NCBI RefSeq assembly: GCF_003576645.1
Contig: NC_044916.1
Location: forward strand, 5,208,071 to 5,272,070
Length of the DNA stretch: 64,000 nucleotides
Direction of reading: 5' to 3'
Origin: Ipomoea triloba
Taxonomy: Eukaryota > Streptophyta > Magnoliopsida > Solanales > Convolvulaceae
Positions 35,426-47,259 of this stretch are shown here, in pieces. A model generated the notes under the pieces. That model was not told where the DNA came from. It ran no database searches and saw only the letters and a list, made by a program, of their open reading frames with translations. The position numbers and the translations under genes are program-made. Position 1 is the stretch's first letter. The number at the start of each line of letters is the position of its first letter.

Positions 35426-35917
35426 TTTACAAATGTGGACAACTATAAATTAAAATACTTCTCTTATAAATTTAAGGTGGGAACGCATATCTAGATTTTC
35501 AATTATTCGTCGTTAGTCGTTTTGGTCTTTTACTATCAAAAGTTGCAACATATATCGTGAACTTTGCAAGACGTACTATTGTAGCAGCTCTGGTCATACA
35601 TCAGACCAAAGAAAAATGTAAGGTGTTAATGTTCAATATTTTAAATATTCAGTTTTAGTTCAAATGGCTAAGTTTGAGAGAAATATATTTTGTACATTTT
35701 CATTCATCGAATGATAAAAAATGTCACAATCTTGTAACACGGATCGATGATATGTTTAGCAACTTTTGACAATGAGATATCAAAATGATTAATCATGAAT
35801 ACTTAATGGACAAATAGATTTTTTTTTTCCGTAAATGCAAATATATATATATTCCATATTTGAATGTGGAGTATATCTATATATGATTTTCATAACAATT
35901 TCTTAATCCATTTTTGG

Positions 35918-36252
35918 GTAATGTCATATGAGGTCCTCCGAGTATAGTGATTTTGCTACGTTTAGTCCTAAATTTTCAAATTAATCACTTGTAGTCCTTC
36001 GACTTCCAAATTGTTATTATCCGTGATCCAAGTAACCATCCATTGTCCTTTAACTTTCAAAATTTAATCAACACTGGTCCTCCTAGAAAGACCACAACTG
36101 ATTAAAATTTGATAGTTAAAGGATTATGAATGGTTAACTTGGACCACGAATGGTAACAATTTAAAAGTCGAAATATCACATATGGTCAATTTGAAAATTT
36201 AGGACTAAACGTGGCATAATCATTATATTCGAAGAACCCAAATGATATTAAC
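35918..36252. mobile_element. Foldback element with about 150-bp arms
   Basis: The left half (35918-36070) and right half (36100-36252) are inverted copies. GCTACGTTTAGTCCTAAATT on the left matches AATTTAGGACTAAACGTGGC on the right, and TTAACTTTCAAAATTTAATC matches GATTAAAATTTGATAGTTAA. The loop is only about 30 bp. No ORF. Confidence 0.82.
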
Positions 36253-36827
36253 TCTTTCCTTTTTTTTTTGAAATCATATTAACTCTTTCCTAATTGTATA
36301 CCATTTCAATTTTAGCAATTGTACTGTTTCAATGGGACAACCTACCTAATTACATAAATTCATTAAATTTTATACTCAATTCGATATAATTGTGAATATT
36401 GTTTATTATTTTCTTAATTAACCTTCTGTTTTTGATATCTACAGATTTGTTTTCACCATTTTTATAATTTATTTTCATATTGTACTAATATGTACCAAAT
36501 GGAGTGGTTCACGTTTTCTAAGTTTTCATTGTCATACTACTTTCCATGTTTTTTTGGGCCAAAGATAAAATATTTTAGGATTCATATAATAATAATAATA
36601 ATAATAATCATCATCATCATCATGGTACGTTGAAACAAGCGCAAGGCGCGGGCGCCTAGGCAGCGATTAATCGATGCATAGGCGTCCGTGTATTTTTTTA
36701 TTTTATTTTTTATTATTTTTTTATTTTTTAAGATTAATAATTATAAATTATTTAATACTTTAATAATTAAACTAAAATATTAAATATTAACTTAAAGAAT
36801 CTATAGTTTGAACAATTTAGGGTTATT

Positions 36828-38201
36828 TGTTGGAAAAATAGCACTAAAATGACATTTAAGTGGCCATTTTGTGGTACAATTAAAGTGGGGTCCACAACCT
36901 ATTTGGGTTGGGTCAAAGTGGATTCGGGTTCTTCATAGTGAGACGAAGAGATCCATATATTGTACGCTCAAAATAGATAATGGGTGAATGAGAAATTGAT
37001 TCTCAAAGTAAACCCATTTGAGATGGAATTTGAGGTGAGGAAAAGCTTATATAGCTTTGTCCCACATTGGTTGGGAATGAAGATTTGCCCCACTATAAAT
37101 ACAAGAGGCTTTTTAAGGCTAACTGACTTGTATGGCATAGAGGCTCTCTCTCGTGCGCACGTGGGCACGAATGTCGTTCGGAAAATTGGCGGGCCGGCCG
37201 ATCTGACCTCTCAAAATGGTAGTTCCTCTTGGTATTACGTTAGTGGGTGTTAATGTTGTTACGTGGGCCCGAATGTCGTTCGGAAAATTGGCGGGCCGGC
37301 CTTGTGGGCTAAATTAAGTGATCTGACCTCTCAAAATGGTAGTTCCATCGAATGTCGTTCGAAAAATTGGCGGGCCGGCCTTGTGGGCTACGAATGTCGT
37401 TCGAAAAATTGGCGGGCCGGCCTTGTGGGCTAAATTAAGTGATCTGACCTCTCACGGGCCGGCCTTGTGGGCTAAATTAAGTGATCTGACCTCTCAAAAT
37501 GGTAGTTCCTCTTGGTATTACGTTAGTGGGTGTTAATGTTGTTACGTGGGCCCGAATGTCGTTCGAAAAATTGGCGGGCCGGCCTTGTGGGCTACGAATG
37601 TCGTTCGAAAAATTGGCGGGCCGGCCTTGTGGGCTAAATTAAGTGATCTGACCTCTCACGGGCCGGCCTTGTGGGCTAAATTAAGTGATCTGACCTCTCA
37701 AAATGGTAGTTCCTCTTGGTATTACGTTAGTGGGTGTTAATGTTGTTACGTGGGCACGAATGTCGTTCGGAAAATTGGCGGGCCGGCCTTGTGGGCTAAA
37801 TTAAGTGATCTGACGTCTCAAAATGGTAGTTCCTCTTGGTATTATGTTAGTGGGTGTTAATGTTGTTACGTGGGCCCGAATATCGTTCGAAAAATTGGCG
37901 GGCCGGCCTTGTGGGCTAAATTAAGTGATCTGACGTCTCAAAATGGTAGTTCCTCTTGGTATTATGTTAGTGGGTGTTAATGTTGGGGCACGAATGTCGT
38001 TCGGAAAATTGGCGGGCCAGCCTTGTGGGCTAAGTTAAGTGATCTGACCTCTCAAAATGGTAGTTCCTCTTGGTATTACGTTAGTGGTGTTAATGTTGGT
38101 TGCCTTTGTGGTTTATTTTCCTGGTGTTTTTATCCTTCGTGGATATTTATTTATTTGTGTTTTCCATTTTCTAGTGATTTTCGAGAATCAAACTACTTAC
38201 A
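36828..38201. mobile_element. Probable solo LTR inserted in the hAT MITE
   Basis: A 1374-bp insert beginning TGTTGG and ending TTACA (the TGT...ACA ends of LTRs). It is flanked by TTATT (36823-36827) and CTATT (38202-38206), a 5-bp duplication with one mismatch. Excising it rebuilds the uninterrupted MITE sequence. It has a promoter-like TATA (CCACTATAAATACAAG, about 37091) on the plus strand and then a tandem array. No gag-pol is present, so it is read as a solo LTR. The internal ORFs are not genes. Confidence 0.72.
37168..38095. repeat. 120-bp tandem repeat array within the LTR
   Basis: The motif CGAATGTCGTTCG (or a one-base variant) starts at 37168, 37270, 37349, 37391, 37553, 37595, 37757, 37877 and 37991. 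The clean period is about 120 bp. The 204-bp spacing from 37349 to 37553 and from 37553 to 37757 equals 120 plus two 42-bp duplications. Units contain GGCGGGCCGGCC and are far GC-richer than the surroundings. Confidence 0.85.
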
Positions 38202-38392
38202 CTATTATGCTCAAAATGATGTCGTTTTGAGTGAAATAACCTATTTAAAAAAATAGCTAATCGACCGACTAGGCGGCCGAACTTGTCGGCCTCCTAGACC
38301 ACCGTTTATGGTAATACGGTAGGCGGTCAACCGGTGCCTAGTGCATAGGCACCGATTAATCAGTCTTAGGCGAGATTTTTGCAATACTACTG

Positions 38393-39689
38393 ATAATAAT
38401 ATGGGTAACCCAATCAAGTTGATAATCAAAGTATTGACTTATTGATATTGTGAATACAAAAGATTTTATATAATTCCAACAGTTTTTTTAAAAAATGTCA
38501 AATAAGCCATTGAAGTCATTAGACTTAAAACGTGTGATATTAAATAATCAAAATATGAGCAATTGAATTTATTTTTCTTCCATTAAAATCGAGATGCATT
38601 GCTTATGTAATAAGAGTATTCCTTTCCTCTATTGTGCTGGTTAGAGGGAAGATTGAAATGCTTTCAACTCAAATATAATTGTACTATAATGAATCGGATA
38701 AATGTTTCAACTGTATATATTTTACTTATTTAATGATTCAATTACACACATTTTAAGTTTAATTACTTATTTGACACTTTTTTTTTTAACTAATTAAAAT
38801 TTTAATTAGAGATTTAATAAAATCATTTCACTCACTTATTATTAGTGAGTGCCACTCCACAAATGTATAATAGTGAAAATATCGTTTATATTATGAATAA
38901 AAACGAATAAAGATATTTTGTGAATAAAATAATAGTTTGTTTCGATAGAAAGGGATTTTATGTGAAGGTTAATTGCTTTCAATGAATTCTTTTTCTTTTT
39001 CTTTTTTTCTTTTTATGAATTTGAAAAATCAATATATTGTGGATGACGTTTTAATAATTTAATATAATATGTTTTTTTTTTTTTTTGAAAAAAGGGCTCT
39101 TTAATGTTTAAATTCAAGTGTCAAAGAAGGGATCCCATTTCCATCTTTTGAAGGGATATGTGAGCCCATGCATAGGGAGAATGGGACAACATACGTTTAA
39201 CATATTTATAGAGATATTAAAATGTGTATGGACACGCAATAATAAATGATGGTACACAAAGTTTTATGCTGTTATAAGTCGACATTCTTTAGCTCAATCT
39301 TCTGAAACAATCTTAACTAATGTAATTGTACACATGAAGAATACAGAGAGCATAGAGAAGGGTAAAGGAAATAGAAAACTAAAGAAAAAATGTATGTATA
39401 CGAAGTAGCAACCATACACTACTAGCGTTAAAGAGAGGTGGAATTCTTACTGGTTTGGATTGGGCCTGGAACAAAGGAGGTAAACCATAAACCAGGGTCT
39501 ACTTTGCATTGTAGACCTTGGTTAAAAAATAATCTTCAAATTCTGTATTTGTAATTGACACATTCTGTACTTGCAGTTACAGTTTATGTAGCTATATAGC
39601 TATCATATTGTGTGTTAGAAATTATCAAGTTATTTATTTATATGCACTCAAACGGTTAACTGTAAGTACAAAATGTGTTAACGGAAGGT
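38393..39689. other. Gene-free AT-rich DNA
   Basis: No gene or bounded element recognised. It contains poly-T/poly-pyrimidine runs (38990-39010, 39071-39086). Confidence 0.4.
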
Positions 39690-40111
39690 ACAAAATTTTG
39701 TATCAACGTTCATAATGCAATATGAACATGGTCCATGGTATAACAATTGCTGGTGATTTAGAGCGACTCGCAAGAAGCTATAGACCAGATCAATGGCACC
39801 TCTATCCCCATGGGACATATTCGGGCTAGCATTGATAAATGCCAGAGATGGAAAGACAAAAGATTGGGATATCAAATTATCCATATTTTAAGGGAACAAA
39901 ATATCGTTGCGGATGACATTGCCATAATGGCAAGGAATACTGTGTCCACATGCAGAGATATCAAAGACCCTCCGAAAAAAATAAGGAGCATTCTTGAAGA
40001 TGATAGAGTACTGAACCGTACTGGCTGAGAAGAATTAACGAGAGGAACCTTTAGTAAGGCTCCTGGGGTTTACCCCCTCCACTTTGATCCAAAAAAAAAA
40101 AAAAAAAAGAA
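39690..40111 (+). mobile_element. LINE 3' end (RNase H-like fragment plus poly-A)
   Basis: A plus-strand reading frame ending at 40028 contains the C-terminal RNase H-like segment of plant LINE reverse transcriptases (GYQIIHILREQNIVADDIA), followed by a short 3'UTR and a poly-A tail at 40091-40108 that runs into the assembly gap. It is 5'-truncated, as usual for LINEs. Confidence 0.7.
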
Positions 40112-40561
40112 NNNNNNNNNNNNNNNNNNNNNNNNNNNNNNNNNNNNNNNNNNNNNNNNNNNNNNNNNNNNNNNNNNNNNNNNNNNNNNNNNNNNNNNNN
40201 NNNNNNNNNNNNNNNNNNNNNNNNNNNNNNNNNNNNNNNNNNNNNNNNNNNNNNNNNNNNNNNNNNNNNNNNNNNNNNNNNNNNNNNNNNNNNNNNNNNN
40301 NNNNNNNNNNNNNNNNNNNNNNNNNNNNNNNNNNNNNNNNNNNNNNNNNNNNNNNNNNNNNNNNNNNNNNNNNNNNNNNNNNNNNNNNNNNNNNNNNNNN
40401 NNNNNNNNNNNNNNNNNNNNNNNNNNNNNNNNNNNNNNNNNNNNNNNNNNNNNNNNNNNNNNNNNNNNNNNNNNNNNNNNNNNNNNNNNNNNNNNNNNNN
40501 NNNNNNNNNNNNNNNNNNNNNNNNNNNNNNNNNNNNNNNNNNNNNNNNNNNNNNNNNNNNN
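40112..40561. other. Assembly gap (450 N)
   Basis: A run of 450 Ns flanked on both sides by poly-A, so the gap probably reflects an A-tailed repeat that could not be assembled. Confidence 0.99.
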
Positions 40562-40673
40562 CACTTTTACCAAAAAAAAAAAAAAAAAAGAAAGAGTAAG
40601 AAATGTGGAATAATTATGATAGGATTAATAATAATTAAAGTAAGAATTTTAGATAAGAAAATGATTAAATATT

Positions 40674-40802
40674 TTTTTGAGTACTATTGATTCTGTTACA
40701 AAGTAGTATCTGTTCATAGCTACTTTCTCAACCTACTGAAGCACAATCATCCATGTGGGAGTGTAAACAGGGACACCGGGTGCCACTAGACCACAAAGTT
40801 TT
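40674..40802 (-). mobile_element. tRNA-derived SINE
   Basis: On the minus strand it begins TGTGGTCTAGTGGCACCCGG (A box) and ends with the shared tail TAACAGAATCAATAGTACTC. Same family as 22117-22258. Confidence 0.65.
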
Positions 40803-41015
40803 TGACAAAAATGATTAAATATAATTATGGTAACATTTAATATATACTAAAGGAAGTTTAATTGTGAAAAATAATTGTGTTTGAAAAAAATAATAGTATA
40901 ATATTTGTGGAGCAATGTACAATAAGCATAGAATTACAAACACTAATCACTAGTAATAATATTGGTTTACTCTTATGAGTTTTTTTAATTTAGATTTTAG
41001 ATATTAATGTTATTG

Positions 41016-41016
<1 letters not shown>

Positions 41017-41082
<66 letters not shown>
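41017..41082. repeat. (AAT)n microsatellite
   Basis: About 22 uninterrupted AAT repeats. Confidence 0.95.
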
Positions 41083-41339
41083 TAAACTATTTTTTATAAA
41101 TTTGATATTTATATTTTAAGAAATAACTAATTAATTCTTACTAATTAAATTCTAAATGAAATCAAATTTATTTATTATATTACTCCAATATATAATGTCT
41201 ACATGTATTATTAGTTTATTACCATTCAAGAATATAAGAAAAGATATGTTTCATGCATTGGTAATAATAATGGGAAAAGATAATTACCATAGTACAACAC
41301 TTATAATATAATGTAGGGAAAAGAGTAACAGAAAAACAA

Positions 41340-41600
41340 ATACTACTTCTGTCTCATTTTATGTGTCTGATTCGGTTAAGGAGGCTTGACTGAAGTTATT
41401 TTTAATTTAATTTTTAATAATGTTAAGTTTAGTATTAGTATATAAAATTTATATATTAAGAAACTACATTAAAGGTATCATTAAACACAAAAAATTAAAT
41501 TTAAAAATAATTAAAAAATAATAAAGAAAATAAGCAAACAAGAAGTAGTTGGTTTGATCAATGAATAATAAATATAACAGGTAAAATGGAACAGAGAAAA
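41340..41600. mobile_element. Stowaway-like MITE
   Basis: Left end CTACTTCTGTCTCATTTTAT and right end GTAAAATGGAACAGAGAAAA are inverted. The left part has GTGTCTGATTCGGTTAAGGA, as in the other Stowaway copies in this window. Confidence 0.65.
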
Positions 41601-43931
41601 AGTATAAATGAAGATCGGGTACCAACCTCCATTCATTTTTATTAGTTTTTAGATTTTAAATTTAGATGTTTATAAGAAAAAAGGATTTTAAAAATAATAA
41701 TTTAAGAGAGAGAAAGATTGATTAGGTGGATTCATGGGAGATATTAAGAAAAGAAAAGTCAGCAATTCTCGCTTGTTAAACAACCCTACTCTTTTTCAAT
41801 TCATTAATTGCATTAAGTCGGCCATGTTTGATTTTAGATTTCTTCATATCAAGTTAAATCATTGGTTTTATCAATTTTAATTTAATTTAAATTTTTAATC
41901 TAATTAAATTAATTTTTTTAATAATGAGAACATAATAATTTTTATTTTTTTTAAAACAACATCATAATTTCTTTGCAAATTAAAGAACCATAAGATCTCA
42001 TCATTAGACATTGAACATGTTTGGTAAATGATAGATTCGACACTTTAGCATTTTGACTTTGGTCATTAAAACGCTAAAAAAAGTGTTTGGTTATTCAACA
42101 GTTTGCTCCAAACCGCTGAAAATGCATTTGCAGCGTTTGCACATAGCGCTTTAGGGAAAAGTTTTTCATTTTCCAAACCACCCCTATATTCAAAAAAAAA
42201 TGTTTGATCCCGTATCATTCTCAAAGCACCTCTGAAAATATATAATAGTCATATGAACCATGATTGAGTTTTCCTTGAATAAAAAACATCCCAAGTTTAA
42301 AAGGGAACATTGAAGGAAACTTGACTGATTATCTGGTCTGACTTCAACTGAATATTCGAGCACCTTACCATTCAAATATGAGAATGATTTCTTTTAGAAA
42401 GATGAAGTCACATGAGTTACCTTTCCAGTAACATTTTACTCAACTCAATCAAATCTATGTAGAAAGAGTTATGCCCAAAATACTACATAGTGGTCAAACC
42501 TGCGAGAAAAGGAAAACTTCTCAAGTTTTCTTTCCTTTTCAATGAAGATCATAAAAGAGAAATATCTTCAAGATCTTCTCCTTCATGAGTGAATAGGAAA
42601 CCTCCATGATCTTCTTGGATTTCTACAATTCTTGAATCTTCAATCTTCCTTGATTTTCATACTTGTTGAATCTCCTTGATTTGACAATGTTTAATACCTT
42701 CCAAGATTATGGAACTACAAAATAACACACCAACAATCTTTCCTAATCTAAGTTAATTTTGACTAAAAATACGCCAATACAATATTATACTTACAGAACT
42801 AAATATAATTATTGCTAAAAGACAAAAGGAAAATACTTCTTTTCTTATATTTTCACTGTCGAGCATCTCTCTTTGATGTTACTAAGTTAAAGGGTCCACT
42901 AAATGAAGAAGGTTAAATAGTTAATGCATCTCCCAAAAAAGCATGATTTAGTATTTTTTAAGTCAAGAATATATATATTGAAAAGAATAAGGAAGTCGCT
43001 AGTGGGATTCAAAGCAAAAAAAAAGTTAAGAATGGTTATAATTGTATAAGACTTTAGTTCCAAGAACAATAACAAACTAATTACATTATAGACTTGACAT
43101 GATTTTGTTGGGCGAGTTACTTTAATTTTAATTAGTATGTCATGTTTACTTGTATAAATATTGTTTATTGCTATATCATTTGAGAGTGAGTTCTAACTTC
43201 AATTGTGGCTCAAGCATACCACTCCAGCTTTAATTATTGCTTCATGGCTCTTGAACCTAAACATCAACATAAAAACATGCATTTTAATTTAATTTGTTTA
43301 TTGTTTAACATACAAATATTGATTCCCGACCCAGAATCTTAAATATTCTTAGTGATGAGTTTTCGAACACAAGAGTTTTAGGATTAAGCACATTTAGCCC
43401 TAATTTTGTTTAGATAATAATATATTTAAACAAATCAAGAGAACACAATATTCGATCTTTAAATAAAAATCTAATAAGGAAAAATTACAAGGCTTTTTGG
43501 ACTAAATCGAACTAAAGCGATCTTATTATTTTGTAGTAGATGTGTACTAGTACATGCATGATTAGGCTTCTTTAATTTGAAGTCATTGATGAGGCACCAA
43601 ACCTCTTGAGTGAGAGAGATGGAGAGTCTCTGAGAAGGAAGGGAAACGGAGAGATAAGTGAAGAAATTAATTGATTCATATTCGAATTAACTAATTCTGA
43701 ATAATAAGTAATACTCCGTATAAGAACAAGATAATGGATATAGTAAAGAATTAAGACAATGATTTTGCTAGGATATTTATTGTATTATTTGTATGTGTTT
43801 ATGTATTACTAGGATTGTTATGAGAGAACACAATGATGATGTCTTAAGACAATACTTAATTATATAAATTAAATCTCTAACCAATTACAACCCTCTACTA
43901 GCCCTACAAATAGGGTGACCTTTGAGACTAG

Positions 43932-44584
43932 GGCTGTGTTTGGCAAAGCTTATTTAGGAGCTTATAGCTTATTTTAAACTACTAATAAGCTATAAGCTTT
44001 GTTTGGTAATGTTCTCAAAATAAGCTAGTAGCTTAAAATAAGAGCTTATTTTGAAACGCTACTTCAGGTAGCTTTTCAAAAATAAGCTAGTAGCTTCTGA
44101 ACTTTTTTCCATATTTATCCTTATTATTTTATATAAATGACATCATTTATCCCTCCCAATTAAAACTCTTTTGGCATTTTTTCTTCAATATGTTTCATTG
44201 TAATTTTAATTTGATATTTGTGTTTGAACATTAAATTTTGTATAAACTAATTTTATGAATTATAAACATCTTGTTTTACTATATATATTTTCAAATATAT
44301 GTTCTTACTTTATATTTTATGAAATTATATTGATTTCATTATTTTATATTTTAATATGTAAACAAACCTATTTAAATTTAAAACTATTTAACTTTTATGA
44401 AGATGTCCTTTTTAGTCTTTTTACCTTTATCAACTTATCAAAAAGCTAATTTTACCAAACACTTTTAAGCATAACAACTAGCTTAACAGCTCTTCAGATT
44501 TCAGCTTCGAGCTTATAGCTTTTCAGCTTTCAGCTACTTTTCAGCTTTCAGCTACCGTTTCAGCTAGGTTTGCCAAACATAGCC
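43932..44584. mobile_element. Tourist-like MITE
   Basis: Ends GGCTGTGTTTGGCAAA and TTTGCCAAACATAGCC are inverted 16-mers with one mismatch. TAG lies directly outside both ends (43929-43931, 44585-44587), a possible 3-bp TSD. 653 bp, with many AGCTTATAGCTT/CAGCTTTCAGCT repeats near the ends. Fits PIF/Harbinger-type MITEs, though TAG is not the usual TWA target. Confidence 0.65.
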
Positions 44585-46853
44585 TAGGTCTTCACCTAAC
44601 CGACTCTCCCCGAACTTGGAGACTGGCCTCGCAGGTGGACATCGTGCCCTACTCGGGCAACCACCTCTCCTGAACCTTGCTCACCGGATCATTCTAGTTA
44701 GGCTTTTTTTTTTTTTTTTTTTTTTTTTTTTGAGTCAAATTCAATATATCATTAATAAGATATTGAATGTCTAGCCATTATTAACTTTAAATTCAAATCT
44801 TTAAATAATATCTGCCTTGTTCTAAAAAAAATAATATCTGCCTCGTACATGAGTAATCAAATAAAACAACGGAACTGGGTGAGGTGTCTTCAGTTCTCGG
44901 CTACTCCAACACTTAGAATTGTAATGGGAAACTTGGAACAAGAATATAGGTTTGCATATCACAAGTTCACAACTGCCAAACCCATCTGGTCCAACCGTCC
45001 AATTTGTTGGAATTCAACTTAGGATAAATAGCACGTGGCAATCGGAGAGGAGATTAATGTTTGGAAATATCGATGATTGCTTTTGATGAATTTTAGGAAA
45101 ATGAGAAGATCGATTAAGTATTGAGGTGGCAAAAGGGTGTGGCACGACATAGGGTTGGTAAGTTTTATGCTCTAAAATTTGCCTTAAAACAAGTTTTATG
45201 CTCTAAAATCACTCAAATCACTTTTTTTTTTTTTTTTTCTAACGGAATGATTAAGTGGATGAAATGCTGTTCACTTAGTTAAAAATTATAGGTTGAATTC
45301 TTATTTAACACTTTTTCGATTGAGCTTGTAGCATATAATTATTATTGTAATATATATGTGTTAATTTTATGATAACCTGAAATTGAAGTACGAGGAACAA
45401 TGAGAACTCCAATTACGCGTATATTATAGTATTCTATGAAAAATAGAACCTTTTTCACTTTCTTCTGCTGAATTTTATACAATCTAAGCATTAATTTACA
45501 TATTACAATTTTTTTCTTGCAAATTAACGACCTAATTCAAATATATCAACTCCTAACCATGACAACATCATAATTGTTTATACGCTCCAAAAATAAAAAT
45601 ACATATCATGTCTAGGAGCTCCAAAAATAAAAATACATGTCATGCCTAAGAATTTTCCGTTAACGAAGACAAGGACCCCTTTCGAAGATCTTGGATGAAG
45701 ATGTCTACCCTTCCCATTATAAGATTGATGTATCACCTGCATCAAGAATCTGACCTGTCTCACGAATTAAGACTCATGAGGTGATCTCACACAAGTGTTA
45801 CTTATCTTTATTACGTTAATTACCAAGTGTATGAAGCAATATAATCCAAGGCTCTTTAATTACCTTAATTTTGGGACTATGAACGTTAGTTAACCGTTTT
45901 TATACGCATTGATTTGTTGTACTAATTAAGGTCATTTTCTAGATGTATCAGAGAGTTAAGTAGAGTGACCACTTGTCAAACGACTATTCTTTTGAAAATC
46001 ATCATCACGTACATGAAGTCGGTCGGCCATGTATAAATGGACAATTATTACTTTGACCCGTACTTAGTTTTGACCCGATCCGGTGACTACCAAAAAAAAT
46101 TGTAGTACACAATTCAAATGTTGGATGATTGTTTTTAGCTTAATGATTAAACTTACAATATGTTTAGTTCATGAAATATTTTTGAAATATAATTAACACT
46201 TTTAAAAGTAAATTTATTTTACTGTTTGATAAATCTCTTTATTCTCAAAAATAATATTCCCTCATATAAGTTCTAAAATAACTATTCAAAAGAAGAGACC
46301 AAAGTTTGAATTTCGATAGCGACAGTGTGAAAATCATATCCACTGGCATTTGACATTGTCTATTGACTACTGAGCCATTAGGTCACCGTGATTTACATCC
46401 TCCCACATACTTTGTCAGACCGGGATGTGGAAAGCCTTGTGGTCTAGAATTCAACCTTTTGAGAGAAGAATAAAACCTGGCCACTAGGGCCCCAATCAAA
46501 TATAAGGCCAGGCTGGCCCAACTTGAAATTCCAGTTTTGGGCGTTGGGCTTGGGCAGGGCCTGCCTTGTTGAAAACAGGGGGGTCAGCCCGACCCGACAA
46601 ACAATACGAATTACAATTAGTTTCGGTGGTTAACCTCGTGATTCACGAGTTTAACAGCCAAAAGTCATGACCATACTTTTAGAGATCCTGAACGTGATCA
46701 AATCCCACACGAGAAACTTCACATTTCTCTTTTGGAGCAGGCAGCCTATACTGCCTTGCTACATGCACTCAAATTGTTACACTTATATATTTATATTATA
46801 TTCATGGATAAAATTTTGTCCATTAATTGTTGTGATATCAGACGTCTCTTATT
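44585..46853. other. Gene-free DNA with retroelement traces
   Basis: A 29-base poly-T at 44705 followed by GAGTCAAATTCAATATATCA may be the reversed tail of a retroelement. An imperfect 34-bp tandem repeat lies at 45585-45645. SINE-like sequence (TAGGTCACCGTGATTTAC) at 46310-46450 is related to the repeats at 51435-51895. No gene. Confidence 0.4.
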
Positions 46854-47259
46854 CACTGTTGCAAAAATCTTTCGTTTAGGCCGCCTCGGCACCGTCTAGG
46901 CGCTAGGCCCCCTATATCGAGGCGAATTGCCCCCTAGATATCCGCCTAGCGCCTAACTCGGCGAGTGGACTGAGTAGATGGCTGACTCGATCGAATTTGA
47001 TTGAGTTAACTCGTTCAACGCAGCAGAGTTAGTCGAGTTAACTCGAGCAAATTGGCCTTGTTAATTATTTATTTATTTATATATATTTAAATTTATTTAT
47101 TTATATAAGTAAGAGAAGTGTGTGTGTGTGTGTCTGACATACACCCACACGCATGCATTTTTTTTATAGATAGCCGCCTAGGTACTGCCTAGGCGTCGCC
47201 TAAACCGCTTAGGCGCTAGGTGCTAGTCTACTACCCGACTAGCGCCTACTGCAGCCATG
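46854..47259. mobile_element. hAT-type MITE copy 3
   Basis: Starts CACTGTTGCAAAAATC and ends GCAGCCATG, the hAT MITE ends in the opposite orientation to 6531-7005. It has the same CCTAGGCG-rich interior. Flanks CTCTTATT and CTCCTATG match at 6 of 8 positions, a worn TSD. Internal (TG)n at about 47117-47132. Confidence 0.7.

Larger units (their letters stand above)
33483..35917. other. Promoter side of the acidic-protein gene and MITE-rich DNA
   Basis: 33483-33740 is a probable promoter. The rest is AT-rich and contains nested Stowaway-like MITEs (33837-34381), a SINE (34725-34855) and another Stowaway-like MITE (35160-35425). No gene. Confidence 0.5.
36621..38392. mobile_element. hAT-type MITE copy 2, split by an LTR insertion
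   Basis: 36621-36827 and 38202-38392 match the left and right parts of the MITE at 6531-7005: TTAATCGATGCATAGGCGTC and CGTGTATTTTTTTATTTTAT on the left, GATGTCGTTTTGAGTGAAAT and GATTTTTGCAATACTA on the right. It inserted in an ATA/ATC microsatellite, so flanks (ATCATCAT and ATAATAAT) match only partly as a TSD. Confidence 0.8.
40562..43928. other. Repeat-rich non-coding DNA
   Basis: Contains a SINE (40674-40802), a long (AAT)n microsatellite (41017-41082), a Stowaway-like MITE (41340-41600) and a probable hAT-like MITE trace (42010-42190, TGTTTGGTAAATGATAG to CCAAACCACC). No gene. Confidence 0.5.

Noticed and set aside
37168..38095. Regular repeats considered as a CRISPR-like array
   Set aside because: Units are continuous tandem copies without unique spacers, in a plant nuclear transposon.
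36984..38256. Chain of ORFs with repeated RKIGGPALWA text
   Set aside because: They arise from the 120-bp tandem array in the LTR; no start, stop or composition typical of a gene.
40070..40599. ORFs of 167 and 171 residues
   Set aside because: They are translated Ns across the assembly gap.
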